In this document: one piece after another, positions 17,083 to 25,318 of the stretch
Layout: each line of letters begins with the position of its first letter
Position numbering within the stretch: the first letter of the stretch is position 1
Assembly (NCBI GenBank): GCA_017986065.1
Contig: JAGNWJ010000005.1
Span: forward strand, 39,318 to 72,842
Direction of reading: 5' to 3'
Origin: Rhizobacter sp.
Lineage (GTDB): Bacteria > Pseudomonadota > Gammaproteobacteria > Burkholderiales > Burkholderiaceae_C
Length of the DNA: 33,525 nt
Translations under genes and position numbers: made by a program
The notes under the pieces: model-generated
What the model was told of the DNA's origin: nothing
The model's database searches: none
Seen by the model: the letters and a program-made list of their open reading frames with translations, nothing else

Positions 17083-17586
17083 ATGACTTCCGTGACCAAA
17101 CTGACGGCAATCTATCCCGGCACCTTCGATCCGATGACACTCGGCCACGAGGACCTCATGCGTCGCGCCAGTCGGCTGTTCGAGCGACTGATCGTGGCGG
17201 TGGCTGCCGGCCACCACAAGCGCACGATGTTCACCATCGAAGAGCGCCTCGACATCGCCGAGGAACTGGCCCGCAAGCATCCCAACGTCGAGGTGATTGC
17301 ATTCCGCGGCCTGCTGCGCGACTTCGTGGTCGGCATCGGCGGCAAGGTCGTCGTACGCGGTCTGCGCGCGGTCAGCGACTTCGAGTATGAATTCCAGATG
17401 GCCGGGATGAACCGCCAACTGATGCCCGATGTCGAGACGGTGTTCCTGACGCCGAGTGATCAGTATCAGTTCGTCTCCGGCACCTTTGTCAGGGAGATCG
17501 CTTCACTCGGCGGCGACGTTTCCAAGTTTGTGTCACCGTCGGTGCTCGAGCGGTTGCGCTCGCGAGTCAAGTACACCGAAGCCTGA
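17083..17586 (+). CDS. coaD: Phosphopantetheine adenylyltransferase
   Basis: The 167-residue nucleotidyltransferase adenylates 4'-phosphopantetheine to dephospho-CoA, the penultimate step of CoA synthesis. The signature [19 protein letters not shown] contains the T/HxGH motif with H22. Later blocks [14 protein letters not shown] and SSTxVRE-like [14 protein letters not shown] are also present. The length is typical. ATG 17083 is preceded by a G-rich Shine-Dalgarno (AGGGGGA). It sits between rsmD and the ferredoxin gene, an arrangement common in betaproteobacteria. Confidence 0.97.
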   Translation: MTSVTKLTAIYPGTFDPMTLGHEDLMRRASRLFERLIVAVAAGHHKRTMFTIEERLDIAEELARKHPNVEVIAFRGLLRDFVVGIGGKVVVRGLRAVSDFEYEFQMAGMNRQLMPDVETVFLTPSDQYQFVSGTFVREIASLGGDVSKFVSPSVLERLRSRVKYTEA

Positions 17587-18312
<726 letters not shown>

Positions 18313-18316
<4 letters not shown>

Positions 18317-18930
18317 GATGCGGGCCTTTCGTTGGATTCGGGAGGCTTCTTCGGCCGTGGCGGACGAGCATGGATCTTCACCATCGCCCGCTCCATGTCG
18401 CCAGCAATCATCAGATCGAGGGCGCCCAAGGCCTGCGCGATGCTCTGGTCAATGGCCTGCCGCTCCGCCAGGGGCGGTTTGCGCAGCACGTGGTTGACAA
18501 CCTCAGCCTTGACTCCGGGGTGCCCGATGCCGAGCCGCAGGCGCCAGAAGCCGGGTGAGCCGAGCTGGGCCTGAATGTCCTTCAGTCCGTTGTGACCGGC
18601 GTGGCTGCCACCGAGCTTCATCTTCATCTGACCTGGCATCAGATCGAGCTCGTCATGGGCGACCAGGATGTCCTCCGGCTCGATCTTGAAGAAGCGCGCC
18701 AGTGGTGCCACCGATTTGCCCGACAGATTCATGAAGGTCATCGGTTCGAGCAGCCACAGCGGGCCGCCGGGCAGGTTCACGCGTGCGACCAGCCCGAAAT
18801 ACGACCTGTCCGGGGCCAGGGTCACCTTGAGGTGTCGAGCCACCTCGTCGATGAACCAGAACCCGGCGTTGTGCCGCGTTCCTTCGTATTCCTGCCCCGG
18901 ATTGCCGAGACCCACCATGAGTCGAATCAT
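18313..18930 (-). CDS. pth: Peptidyl-tRNA hydrolase
   Basis: The 205-residue enzyme releases tRNA from prematurely dropped peptidyl-tRNAs. Family landmarks are [19 protein letters not shown] with N10 and the catalytic H20, FMNLSGKSV, the [11 protein letters not shown] block with the catalytic Asp near 93, and [13 protein letters not shown]. The C-terminal tail is basic ([10 protein letters not shown]), slightly longer than the E. coli enzyme. It is downstream of rplY but separated from it by an intrinsic terminator, so it may have its own promoter or depend on read-through. The next gene is translationally coupled through ATGA. Confidence 0.96.
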
Positions 18931-18960
18931 GCTTCGATTATCGAATTGAGGCGCCCATGA

Positions 18961-18984
18961 AAAAGCCCCACCGTGGTGGGGCTC
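18961..18984 (-). terminator. Rho-independent terminator after rplY
   Basis: Read on the minus strand, AGCCCCACC (18984-18976) pairs with GGTGGGGCT (18973-18965), nearly symmetric about a tiny loop (so the central pairs must open), followed directly by a run of T (18965-18961). Strong GC stem plus U-tract is a standard intrinsic terminator. It lies 28 nt past the rplY stop and before pth, so it splits the minus-strand block into two transcription units. Confidence 0.85.
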
Positions 18985-19012
18985 CGAAGGGGGAGCGGAA
19001 GCGGACCCCGGC

Positions 19013-19657
19013 TTACTTCTTGTTCTGCTTCTCGGTCTTCTTGCCCTTGGTCGGCGCTGCTGCGGCAGCGGTCACGACCACGGGAGCGGCTTCTTCCTCG
19101 GCTGTCAGCATCGAGGCAGACACCAGCACCGGATTCGGCTTGCCCTGCGTCATGACCTTGATGCCTGCAGGCAGGGAGATGTCATTGACGTGCAGGGATT
19201 GGCCCTTGACCAGCTGACCCAGATCCACCGTCAAGAACTCGGGCAACTGCGATGCCAGGCACTGAATGCGCAACTCGGTCACGACGTGGTTGACGACGCA
19301 CTTGTCGACCTTCACCGCCGGGGACTCATCCTCGTTGATGAAGTGCAGAGGCACTTTCTTCGTGATCTTGGTCGTGGCATCGACACGCTGGAAATCGACG
19401 TGCAGCACGATCGGCCGGAACGGGTGGAACTGATAGTCGCGCAGCAGGACCTGCTCGGTCTTGCCTGCCAGTTCCATCTCGAGGATGGACGAGTGGAAGG
19501 CTTCCTTCTTCAAGGCGAAGAAGAGCGCGTTGTGATCGAGTTCGATCTTGGCCGGTGTACCCGCGCCATAGACGATGCCTGGTACCTTGTCAGCGTTGCG
19601 CAGGCGGCGGCTCGCTCCGGTCCCCTGCAACGTACGCTCGTATGCGACGAATTTCAT
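19013..19657 (-). CDS. rplY: 50S ribosomal protein L25 / general stress protein Ctc
   Basis: The 214-residue protein is the long, Ctc-type L25 that binds 5S rRNA. The N-terminal L25 domain (about 1-90) includes [24 protein letters not shown] and [24 protein letters not shown]-terminal beta domain (95-185) follows, with the LPxxIxV-type segment ([14 protein letters not shown]). The tail is Ala/Lys-rich. I chose ATG 19657 because MKFVAYERT matches the family start and GGGAG lies just upstream; a start at 19669 would add four residues. It is 102 nt downstream of prs, its usual partner in betaproteobacteria, and ends at a strong terminator. Confidence 0.95.
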   Translation of the reverse strand: MKFVAYERTLQGTGASRRLRNADKVPGIVYGAGTPAKIELDHNALFFALKKEAFHSSILEMELAGKTEQVLLRDYQFHPFRPIVLHVDFQRVDATTKITKKVPLHFINEDESPAVKVDKCVVNHVVTELRIQCLASQLPEFLTVDLGQLVKGQSLHVNDISLPAGIKVMTQGKPNPVLVSASMLTAEEEAAPVVVTAAAAAPTKGKKTEKQNKK

Positions 19658-19759
19658 GTTGACTCCCAAAGTGGTGAAGCCCCGCGACCAGGTGCTTCGA
19701 AACAGGCCTTTCGACCCGGTAGGACGCCCGGCTGGCTTGCCGGACGCAGTGTTCGACGA

Positions 19760-20752
19760 TCAGAAATTGCTGTTCTGCTCGGCAAACAAAGAAGTGACCG
19801 ACTCTCCGTCGGATATACGGCGGATCGTTTCGGCAAACAGGAATGCCACCGACAGCTGGCGCACCTTCGGGCACACCTTGGCGGCGTCGGTCATCGGAAT
19901 GGTGTTGGTGATCACGACTTCGTCGAGCATCGATGAGCGTATGCGTTCGATGGCCGGGCCGGAAAACACCGCGTGCGTGCAATAGGCATAGACGCTTTTC
20001 GCGCCGCGTGCCTTGAGCACATCTGCCGCTTTGACCAGTGTGCCGGCGGTGTCGATCATGTCGTCCATGATCACGCAGTTGCGCCCTTCGGTTTCGCCGA
20101 TGACGTTCATGACTTCCGACACATTGGCCTTGGGCCGACGCTTGTCGATGATCGCCAGATCGCAGTTCAGTTGCTTGGCCAGCGCGCGCGCGCGCACCAC
20201 GCCGCCGATGTCGGGCGAGACCACGACCAGATCCTCGTACTGCTTCGATTGCAGGTCGGACAGCAGTACCGGCGACGCATAGATGTTGTCGACCGGGATG
20301 TTGAAGAAGCCCTGGATCTGGTCTGCGTGCAGGTCCATGGTCAGCAGTCGTTCGACGCCGACGGCTTCCAGCATGTTGGCCACCACCTTGGCGCTGATCG
20401 GCACGCGTGTCGAGCGAGGCCGGCGATCCTGCCGGGCATAGCCGAAATAGGGGATCACGGCAGTGATGCGGCGCGCACTGGCGCGCTTCAACGCATCGAC
20501 CATGATGCACAGTTCCATCAGGTTCTCATTGGTCGGGGTGCAGGTCGACTGCACCACGAACACATCACGAGCCCGCACGTTCTGTTCGATCTCGACAGCA
20601 ACCTCGCTGTCGGAGAAGCGACCGACCGAGGCCTTGCCCAGTTCGACGCCCAGATGGGTTGCAATTTCCTGGGCAAGCACCGGATTGGCGTTGCCAGTGA
20701 ACAGCACGGTGTTGAAAAGCACATTCCCTCCAACGAGGCTCTGTGGAAGCAT
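19760..20752 (-). CDS. prs: Ribose-phosphate pyrophosphokinase
   Basis: The enzyme makes PRPP from ribose 5-phosphate and ATP, feeding histidine (hisG, this window), purine, pyrimidine and NAD synthesis. Motifs include [14 protein letters not shown], the flexible loop [16 protein letters not shown], the divalent-metal block [12 protein letters not shown], and the PRPP signature [16 protein letters not shown] 20752 has an AAGGA Shine-Dalgarno and gives 330 residues. An in-frame GTG at 20722, preceded by GGAGG, gives 320 residues, closer to the usual 315-319; either may be the true start. tRNA-Gln lies 61 nt upstream on the same strand. Confidence 0.95.
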   Translation of the reverse strand: MLPQSLVGGNVLFNTVLFTGNANPVLAQEIATHLGVELGKASVGRFSDSEVAVEIEQNVRARDVFVVQSTCTPTNENLMELCIMVDALKRASARRITAVIPYFGYARQDRRPRSTRVPISAKVVANMLEAVGVERLLTMDLHADQIQGFFNIPVDNIYASPVLLSDLQSKQYEDLVVVSPDIGGVVRARALAKQLNCDLAIIDKRRPKANVSEVMNVIGETEGRNCVIMDDMIDTAGTLVKAADVLKARGAKSVYAYCTHAVFSGPAIERIRSSMLDEVVITNTIPMTDAAKVCPKVRQLSVAFLFAETIRRISDGESVTSLFAEQNSNF

Positions 20753-20813
20753 GACGCTTCCTTTCAGTCCAGCCCAGGCCTGTTGTCAGGACGTTCCGGG
20801 AATCCAATGAATC

Positions 20814-20890
20814 TGGCAGGGGAAGAAGGATTCGAACCTTCGCATGTCGGAATCAAAATCCGATGCCTTAACCAACTTGGCGACTCCCCT
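20814..20890 (-). tRNA. tRNA-Gln (anticodon TTG)
   Basis: A 77-nt cloverleaf is readable on the minus strand, beginning AGGGGAGTCGCC and ending in an encoded CCA. The acceptor stem AGGGGAG pairs with TTCCCCT (one G-T pair). The anticodon loop TTTTGAT within GGATTTTGATTCC gives anticodon TTG. The T arm has GGTTCGAATCC. Its place between ispE and prs is a conserved betaproteobacterial arrangement, and it is probably processed from an ispE-tRNA-prs transcript. Confidence 0.96.
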
Positions 20891-20935
20891 ACACCGGTAC
20901 GCCGCCGAAGCCGCGTACCCAAAACCTTACATCTC

Positions 20936-21826
20936 TCAATCCGCTGCCCAGGTGCGCAGTGGATGTTCCACCAGGCTGCGGCACCTTCGGCCGATCCATC
21001 CCGCAGGAAGACCGCCCTCCAGCTCTCCAGCATCAACCCCGCTCGTTCCGGTGCGCGCGAACACCGCGCTGCCAGAACCGCTCATCCGGCCGTTGCCGAA
21101 GCGCGCTTGCAGCTGACTGACCGCCTCATGCACCTCAGGGTGCAACGACTCGGCCACGACCTGCAAGTCATTTCTACCCCAGCCTGCTCCGGCTTTCGGA
21201 GCGACGAGTTCTTGAAATGCGTCTGCATCAAAGCCCTCAAGTATAGCGCGGGGAGTGTCGCGAGCCAACCCGGGATGGGTAAAAACTGCACGTGTCTCGA
21301 TCGACACAGACGGCTTGATCAGCATGAATGTCTGCGTGGGCACAGCAATCGGGCTGAGTTGCTCACCGATTCCCTCGACCCACGCGTTTTGCCCGCCTAT
21401 GAAAAATGGCACGTCGGCACCCAGCGTCAGACCCAATGCGTGCAACTTCGATCGAGACCAGTTCAGCCCCCAGAGCCGGTTCAACGCCAGCAAAGTGGTT
21501 GCGGCGTCTGAACTTCCGCCTCCGAGTCCTGCGCCCCAAGGCACCTGCTTGGTGATGCTGATGTCGGCACCCCAGGCCGTGCCGCTGGCCGACTGCAGGG
21601 CGCGCGCTGCTCGCAGGCACAGGTCGTCGGCAGGCAGCGATTCCGTCAGGTCATGGCGGGCCAGTCGGGCATCGCTGCGCCGTTCGAAATGCAGCGTGTC
21701 GGCCCAGTCGATCAACACGAACACCGATTGCAGGAGGTGATGGCCGTCGGCGCGCCTGCCGACCACGTGCAGGAACAGGTTGATCTTGGCCGGCGCCGGC
21801 ACGTCGAGCAGCGTGCGCAATGTCAT
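20936..21826 (-). CDS. ispE: 4-diphosphocytidyl-2-C-methyl-D-erythritol kinase
   Basis: The 296-residue GHMP kinase phosphorylates CDP-methylerythritol in the non-mevalonate isoprenoid pathway. Landmarks are PAPAKINLFLHVVGRRADGHH at the N-terminus, the ATP-binding glycine loop VPWGAGLGGGSSDAA, GADVPFF, and a C-terminal GRMSGSGSAVFA segment. ATG 21826 (MTLRTLLDV) has GGAG 7 nt upstream and matches family starts; a further ATG at 21847 is less likely. It follows lolB by 55 nt and precedes tRNA-Gln by 45 nt, the standard neighbourhood. Confidence 0.96.
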   Translation of the reverse strand: MTLRTLLDVPAPAKINLFLHVVGRRADGHHLLQSVFVLIDWADTLHFERRSDARLARHDLTESLPADDLCLRAARALQSASGTAWGADISITKQVPWGAGLGGGSSDAATTLLALNRLWGLNWSRSKLHALGLTLGADVPFFIGGQNAWVEGIGEQLSPIAVPTQTFMLIKPSVSIETRAVFTHPGLARDTPRAILEGFDADAFQELVAPKAGAGWGRNDLQVVAESLHPEVHEAVSQLQARFGNGRMSGSGSAVFARTGTSGVDAGELEGGLPAGWIGRRCRSLVEHPLRTWAAD

Positions 21827-21881
21827 CGGGCAAGCTCCGCGCTGCAAGTTGCCGCGCGGCGGCGGGGACGCTGCGGCGCAC

Positions 21882-22418
21882 TCACGGCTTGTCCAGCTTG
21901 ACCTGAACCGTCACCGCCGGCGGTGCATCCCTGCGCGCTAGGATGCGCGCCTCGTCGAATCGGGACAGGTCGACGGTCCATCCCAACTGGCGAAACCCCG
22001 CCGGGTCCGGCGCCAACGAAGGGGTGCTTTCGGCTGCCGGCCAGGGCCGACCGCGCAGCCAGTCGAACATCGCCGGTACCGGCAGTTCCTCACCGACCAC
22101 GGCGCGCGTCATGTCGGCCAGTGTCGCGTGGCGGGTCTGGCCTTGCGGCGTATCGAGCACCACCGAATCCGATTTCCAGCGTGCACGCGCAACGGTGCTG
22201 CCGATGGGGGTGTTCAGATCGAGGCGTCCCCGGTCCGGGGTTCCACTCAGCTCGAAGGCCGCCGACATGCTGTGCGCTTCAGTGGTTTCGGTTGCGGCCA
22301 CCTGCACCGACATCCTCCCGGTCAGGAGATCGGCAGGCGCCGGCTCATCCGGTGCCTTCAGGGAGGCGCAGCCAGTCAACAGTGCCAGGCAGGCAGCAGC
22401 GCATACCCCGAATCTCAC
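21882..22418 (-). CDS. lolB: Outer-membrane lipoprotein LolB
   Basis: The 178-residue protein receives lipoproteins from LolA and inserts them into the inner leaflet of the outer membrane. A GTG start at 22418 overlaps the upstream stop (GTGA) and gives a short lipoprotein signal, MRFGVCAAACLALLTGC, with the lipobox LTGC and Cys17. The mature part fits LolB: LTGRMSVQV, FELSGTPDRGRLDLNTPIGSTVARARW, and LPVPAMFDWLRGRPWP, the last typical of the LolB C-terminal half. Longer in-frame starts up to 22529 add Arg-rich sequence that would bury the signal peptide. ispE is downstream. Confidence 0.93.
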   Translation of the reverse strand: MRFGVCAAACLALLTGCASLKAPDEPAPADLLTGRMSVQVAATETTEAHSMSAAFELSGTPDRGRLDLNTPIGSTVARARWKSDSVVLDTPQGQTRHATLADMTRAVVGEELPVPAMFDWLRGRPWPAAESTPSLAPDPAGFRQLGWTVDLSRFDEARILARRDAPPAVTVQVKLDKP

Positions 22419-24229
22419 AAATCGACTTTCAGCCGGGTGACGGTTTCGCGCAATACATCGTTGGCCTGATCGCGACGCGTGCCCTCGCGCAGCACGCGCC
22501 GTGCCTCGTCCCGCTGACCGCTGACCCACAGCACCTCGCCCAGGTGCGCAGCAATTTCAGGGTCGGGGCGCGACTGGTAGGCGCGGGTCAGCTGCTTGAT
22601 TGCTTCGGCCTGGTTGCCCATCCGGTATTCCACCCAGCCGAGGCTGTCGGTGATGAAAGGCTCACCGGGCGCCAGTTGCAGCGCGTGCTCGATCAGTGCC
22701 TTCGCCTCGGGCAGGCGCAGACCGCGATCGGCCAGCGAGAAACCCAGCGCGTTGTGGGCGTGGTGATGGTCGGGTCGCAACGCGATCACGCGCCGAAGCA
22801 GACGCTCCATCTCCGCCACGTTGTTCAGCTTCTCTTCCATCATCGATTGCTCGTAGAGCAGATCGGGATCGTCGACAAATCGCTGGTTGGCTTCGCTCAG
22901 CACCGCGCTCGCCTGAGCCCACTGGCGCGCTTCGCGCAGGAGCTGGACCTCGGCTAGCACCTTGGCGCGAGCCTCGTCCTCGCTGCCCGCAGGCGCGCTC
23001 CGGATCAACTCCACGCCTTCCGCCAGGCGTCCCTGCCTGGCCAGCAGGGATGCGCGACGCACCTGAACCTCGAGTGCACGCTGCGGCATCTGCACCTTGC
23101 TCAGCCAGTCTTCGGCACCCTTGAAGTCGCCCTGGAGTTCGGCCGCCTGCGCCAGCATCAGCCAGGCTTGCGTGAGCCCGCGGTCGGGATCCGCAGCGAC
23201 CTGTTCTTCCTCAGCCGGTGCTGCGGCCGCGTCGGGCGACGGTGGTGTCGGTGCGGGGGCGGCTTGCACCCGGTCGATGAATGTCTTCAGCGCGGCCGTG
23301 GCTTCCTTTGGCTGCCGCAGTTCGAGATGCAGCGCGCCCAGTGTCAGCCACGGCGCGCTTTGCCCGGGTTCGTCACGCGTGACCGTCTCGACCTGAGCCA
23401 GCGCTTCGGCGTGCCGCTGGGACACGCTGAGAGCGCGCGCATAGATCATGCGGATGGCACTGGCGCGAGGGTTGGCTTGCAGATATCCCACGATGACGGG
23501 TTCCGCCTCGGCCACCACCGGAAGCACCGCCACAGCGAGCAGCACCGGGCCCTCTGCCGATTTGTCCTGAACATGGGCACGCTGGGCGTAATCGAGCGCT
23601 TTGGCGTTGTTGCCGGCTGTGAGCCATGAGCGGCCGATCGATACCAGCGATGCCGTGCGGGTTTCGGGCTCGTCGACGCTGCTCTTCAGTGCGGCTTCGA
23701 TGATCTCCGGCACGGCCTTGCTGTCCGAGGTGCGCTCGAAGAAGCGCGGCAGGCTGGCGATCAGCCCCGGCCGTTCAGCGGCCGAGGTCAGCTTGATGAG
23801 TGAGCGCAGCGGTTCCGGGGTCTCGGAGGACCGGTTCATCGCGACGAGCAGCTGGATCAGGTAGCGGTGAGCCTCGCGCGAGGCCGGCAGTGCCGTGCGC
23901 CATGCCTGCACGACCGACAGCGCCTGCGAGCCGGCACGGATCTGCAGTGCCATGTCGGTTGCACGCTTGTAGATCTGCTCGTTCTTGGTCTTGTTCGCTG
24001 CGTCCAGCATCACCAGAACGGCGGTGCTGCCTTCGCTGGCGGTGAGTTCGAGCTCGCCGATCAGCAACTGGTAGAACAGCGATGCGTCGAGATCCGAGTT
24101 GTCGACGCCGGCCGGCGCAGGCGTCGGAGCCATCTTGGATGCGGCCTGAACATGCGCGGGCAGCGCCCAAATGCAACCAGCAACGACAAGCGCGCAAACC
24201 GCTTGCGAGGTGGACAGACGTGCTGGCAT
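22415..24229 (-). CDS. Exported tetratricopeptide-repeat protein
   Basis: The 604-residue protein begins at ATG 24229, with AGGAG 7 nt upstream; a TTG 6 nt earlier is less likely. A signal peptide ends at AHVQA, but a VAGC lipobox at 16-19 also fits, so lipoprotein or soluble periplasmic forms are both possible. The rest is helical repeats of TPR type. The clearest are near the C-terminus (HNALGFSLADRG, ITDSLGWVEYRMGNQAEAIKQLTRAYQ, EIAAHLGEVLWVSGQRDEARRV). A Pro/Ala-rich linker at about 320-350 splits the repeats into two halves. Such proteins commonly sit beside lolB in betaproteobacteria and probably scaffold envelope assembly; the exact role is unknown. Confidence 0.85.
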   Translation of the reverse strand: MPARLSTSQAVCALVVAGCIWALPAHVQAASKMAPTPAPAGVDNSDLDASLFYQLLIGELELTASEGSTAVLVMLDAANKTKNEQIYKRATDMALQIRAGSQALSVVQAWRTALPASREAHRYLIQLLVAMNRSSETPEPLRSLIKLTSAAERPGLIASLPRFFERTSDSKAVPEIIEAALKSSVDEPETRTASLVSIGRSWLTAGNNAKALDYAQRAHVQDKSAEGPVLLAVAVLPVVAEAEPVIVGYLQANPRASAIRMIYARALSVSQRHAEALAQVETVTRDEPGQSAPWLTLGALHLELRQPKEATAALKTFIDRVQAAPAPTPPSPDAAAAPAEEEQVAADPDRGLTQAWLMLAQAAELQGDFKGAEDWLSKVQMPQRALEVQVRRASLLARQGRLAEGVELIRSAPAGSEDEARAKVLAEVQLLREARQWAQASAVLSEANQRFVDDPDLLYEQSMMEEKLNNVAEMERLLRRVIALRPDHHHAHNALGFSLADRGLRLPEAKALIEHALQLAPGEPFITDSLGWVEYRMGNQAEAIKQLTRAYQSRPDPEIAAHLGEVLWVSGQRDEARRVLREGTRRDQANDVLRETVTRLKVDL

Positions 24230-24251
24230 CGGCAACTCCTGGAGACGAAAA

Positions 24252-24257
24252 TGATTC
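24252..24257 (-). promoter_or_regulatory. Candidate -10 element for the TPR-lolB-ispE-tRNA-prs-rplY operon
   Basis: On the minus strand TAGAAT (5 of 6 to consensus) lies 22 nt before the ATG at 24229 and upstream of an AGGAG Shine-Dalgarno, the ordinary geometry for a leadered transcript. No good -35 box is seen at 16-18 bp spacing. Confidence 0.4.
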
Positions 24258-24309
24258 TAGAGCGGTGAGGTTCGAGGCGACCTCGGGTGGTACGACCGCG
24301 CAGGCTCCG

Positions 24310-24315
24310 GATAAT
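24310..24315 (+). promoter_or_regulatory. Candidate -10 element for mutM
   Basis: GATAAT (5 of 6 to consensus) ends 7 nt before the mutM ATG, and the intervening bases are pyrimidine-rich with no Shine-Dalgarno. If used, the mRNA would begin at or next to the ATG. A -35 match is lacking. Confidence 0.4.
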
Positions 24316-24322
24316 TCCTCCC

Positions 24323-25168
24323 ATGCCTGAACTTCCCGAGGTCGAAGTCACCCGCCAGAGTTTTTCCGATCGCATCGAGGGTGCTGTCGTCACTGGCGTG
24401 CGCCTGGGCAAGCCTCTGCGCTGGCCGCTGGGCATCGATCCGACGCTTCTGCTCGAACGGCCGGTCGGAGCGGTGACGCGTCGTGGCAAGTACCTCTGGT
24501 TGCCGCTGGGGTCTGCGGTGAGTCGCACGTTCGATCGCGATGGTGGGGGCTTGCTGCTGCACCTCGGCATGTCGGGCTCGCTCGCCTTCAACAGCGATCC
24601 CGAAGTGCCTGGCTTGCATGACCATTTCGATCTGGTGACCGATCGCGGCACGTTGCGCCTGACCGACCCCCGGCGTTTCGGCGCGGTGGTCTGGTCTGAA
24701 GCACTGGACGAGGGCATGGCGGCCAAGCTGCTTTCGACGCTGGGTCTCGAACCGTTCGATGCTGCCTTCGATGGAACCTACCTGCATGCCGCTCTGAAGC
24801 GCAGACGTGTGGCCGTCAAGCTCGCGCTGCTCGGTGGCGACATCGTGGTCGGTGCGGGCAACATCTACGCTTGCGAAGCGTTGTTCAGTGCCGGCATCGA
24901 CCCACGCACCCGCAGCGACCGGATCAGCCGGCCACGCTGCGAGCGCCTGGCGCAGTCCATCCGGCGTACGCTCCAAGAGGCGCTCGAGCTCGGTGGATCG
25001 ACCCTGCGTGATTTCCGCGATGCGCACGGCATGGCGGGGCAGTTCCAGTCGCGGGCCCGCGTGTATGGCCGTGCCGGGGAGGCCTGCCACGTGTGCGGCG
25101 TGCCGATTCGGCGGATCGTGCAGGGACAGCGCTCGACCTTCTTCTGCCCGCATTGCCAGAAGCGCTGA
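24323..25168 (+). CDS. mutM: Formamidopyrimidine-DNA glycosylase (Fpg)
   Basis: The 281-residue enzyme excises 8-oxoguanine and formamidopyrimidines opposite C and nicks the DNA. The mature N-terminus PELPEVEV gives the catalytic Pro2 and Glu3, the conserved lysine lies in [10 protein letters not shown], and a helix-two-turn-helix follows ([18 protein letters not shown]). The C-terminal zinc finger has C255, C258, C275 and C278, with [13 protein letters not shown]. The start at ATG 24323 is fixed by the need for Pro at position 2. It is divergent from the TPR gene. The mutY partner of the GO system lies 2.2 kb downstream, separated only by a dynamin-like gene. Confidence 0.97.
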   Translation: MPELPEVEVTRQSFSDRIEGAVVTGVRLGKPLRWPLGIDPTLLLERPVGAVTRRGKYLWLPLGSAVSRTFDRDGGGLLLHLGMSGSLAFNSDPEVPGLHDHFDLVTDRGTLRLTDPRRFGAVVWSEALDEGMAAKLLSTLGLEPFDAAFDGTYLHAALKRRRVAVKLALLGGDIVVGAGNIYACEALFSAGIDPRTRSDRISRPRCERLAQSIRRTLQEALELGGSTLRDFRDAHGMAGQFQSRARVYGRAGEACHVCGVPIRRIVQGQRSTFFCPHCQKR

Positions 25169-25318
25169 CGCAACCGCTCGCGGCAACCGGTCAATTGCCG
25201 GGGAGTTACAGCCCGTTTCTGCGGATGGCAGCGATTTTCATTGGATTAGGATGAATTCGATGGACAGTCGCAGTCGGTGCGGCCGACCCCGAACCATCTA
25301 CTTCGGATACCAACCGCC

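Noticed and set aside
19973-21511. A 512-codon plus-strand open frame over prs, tRNA-Gln and ispE
   Set aside because: It reads through a tRNA gene and antisense to two core genes, so it is not coding.
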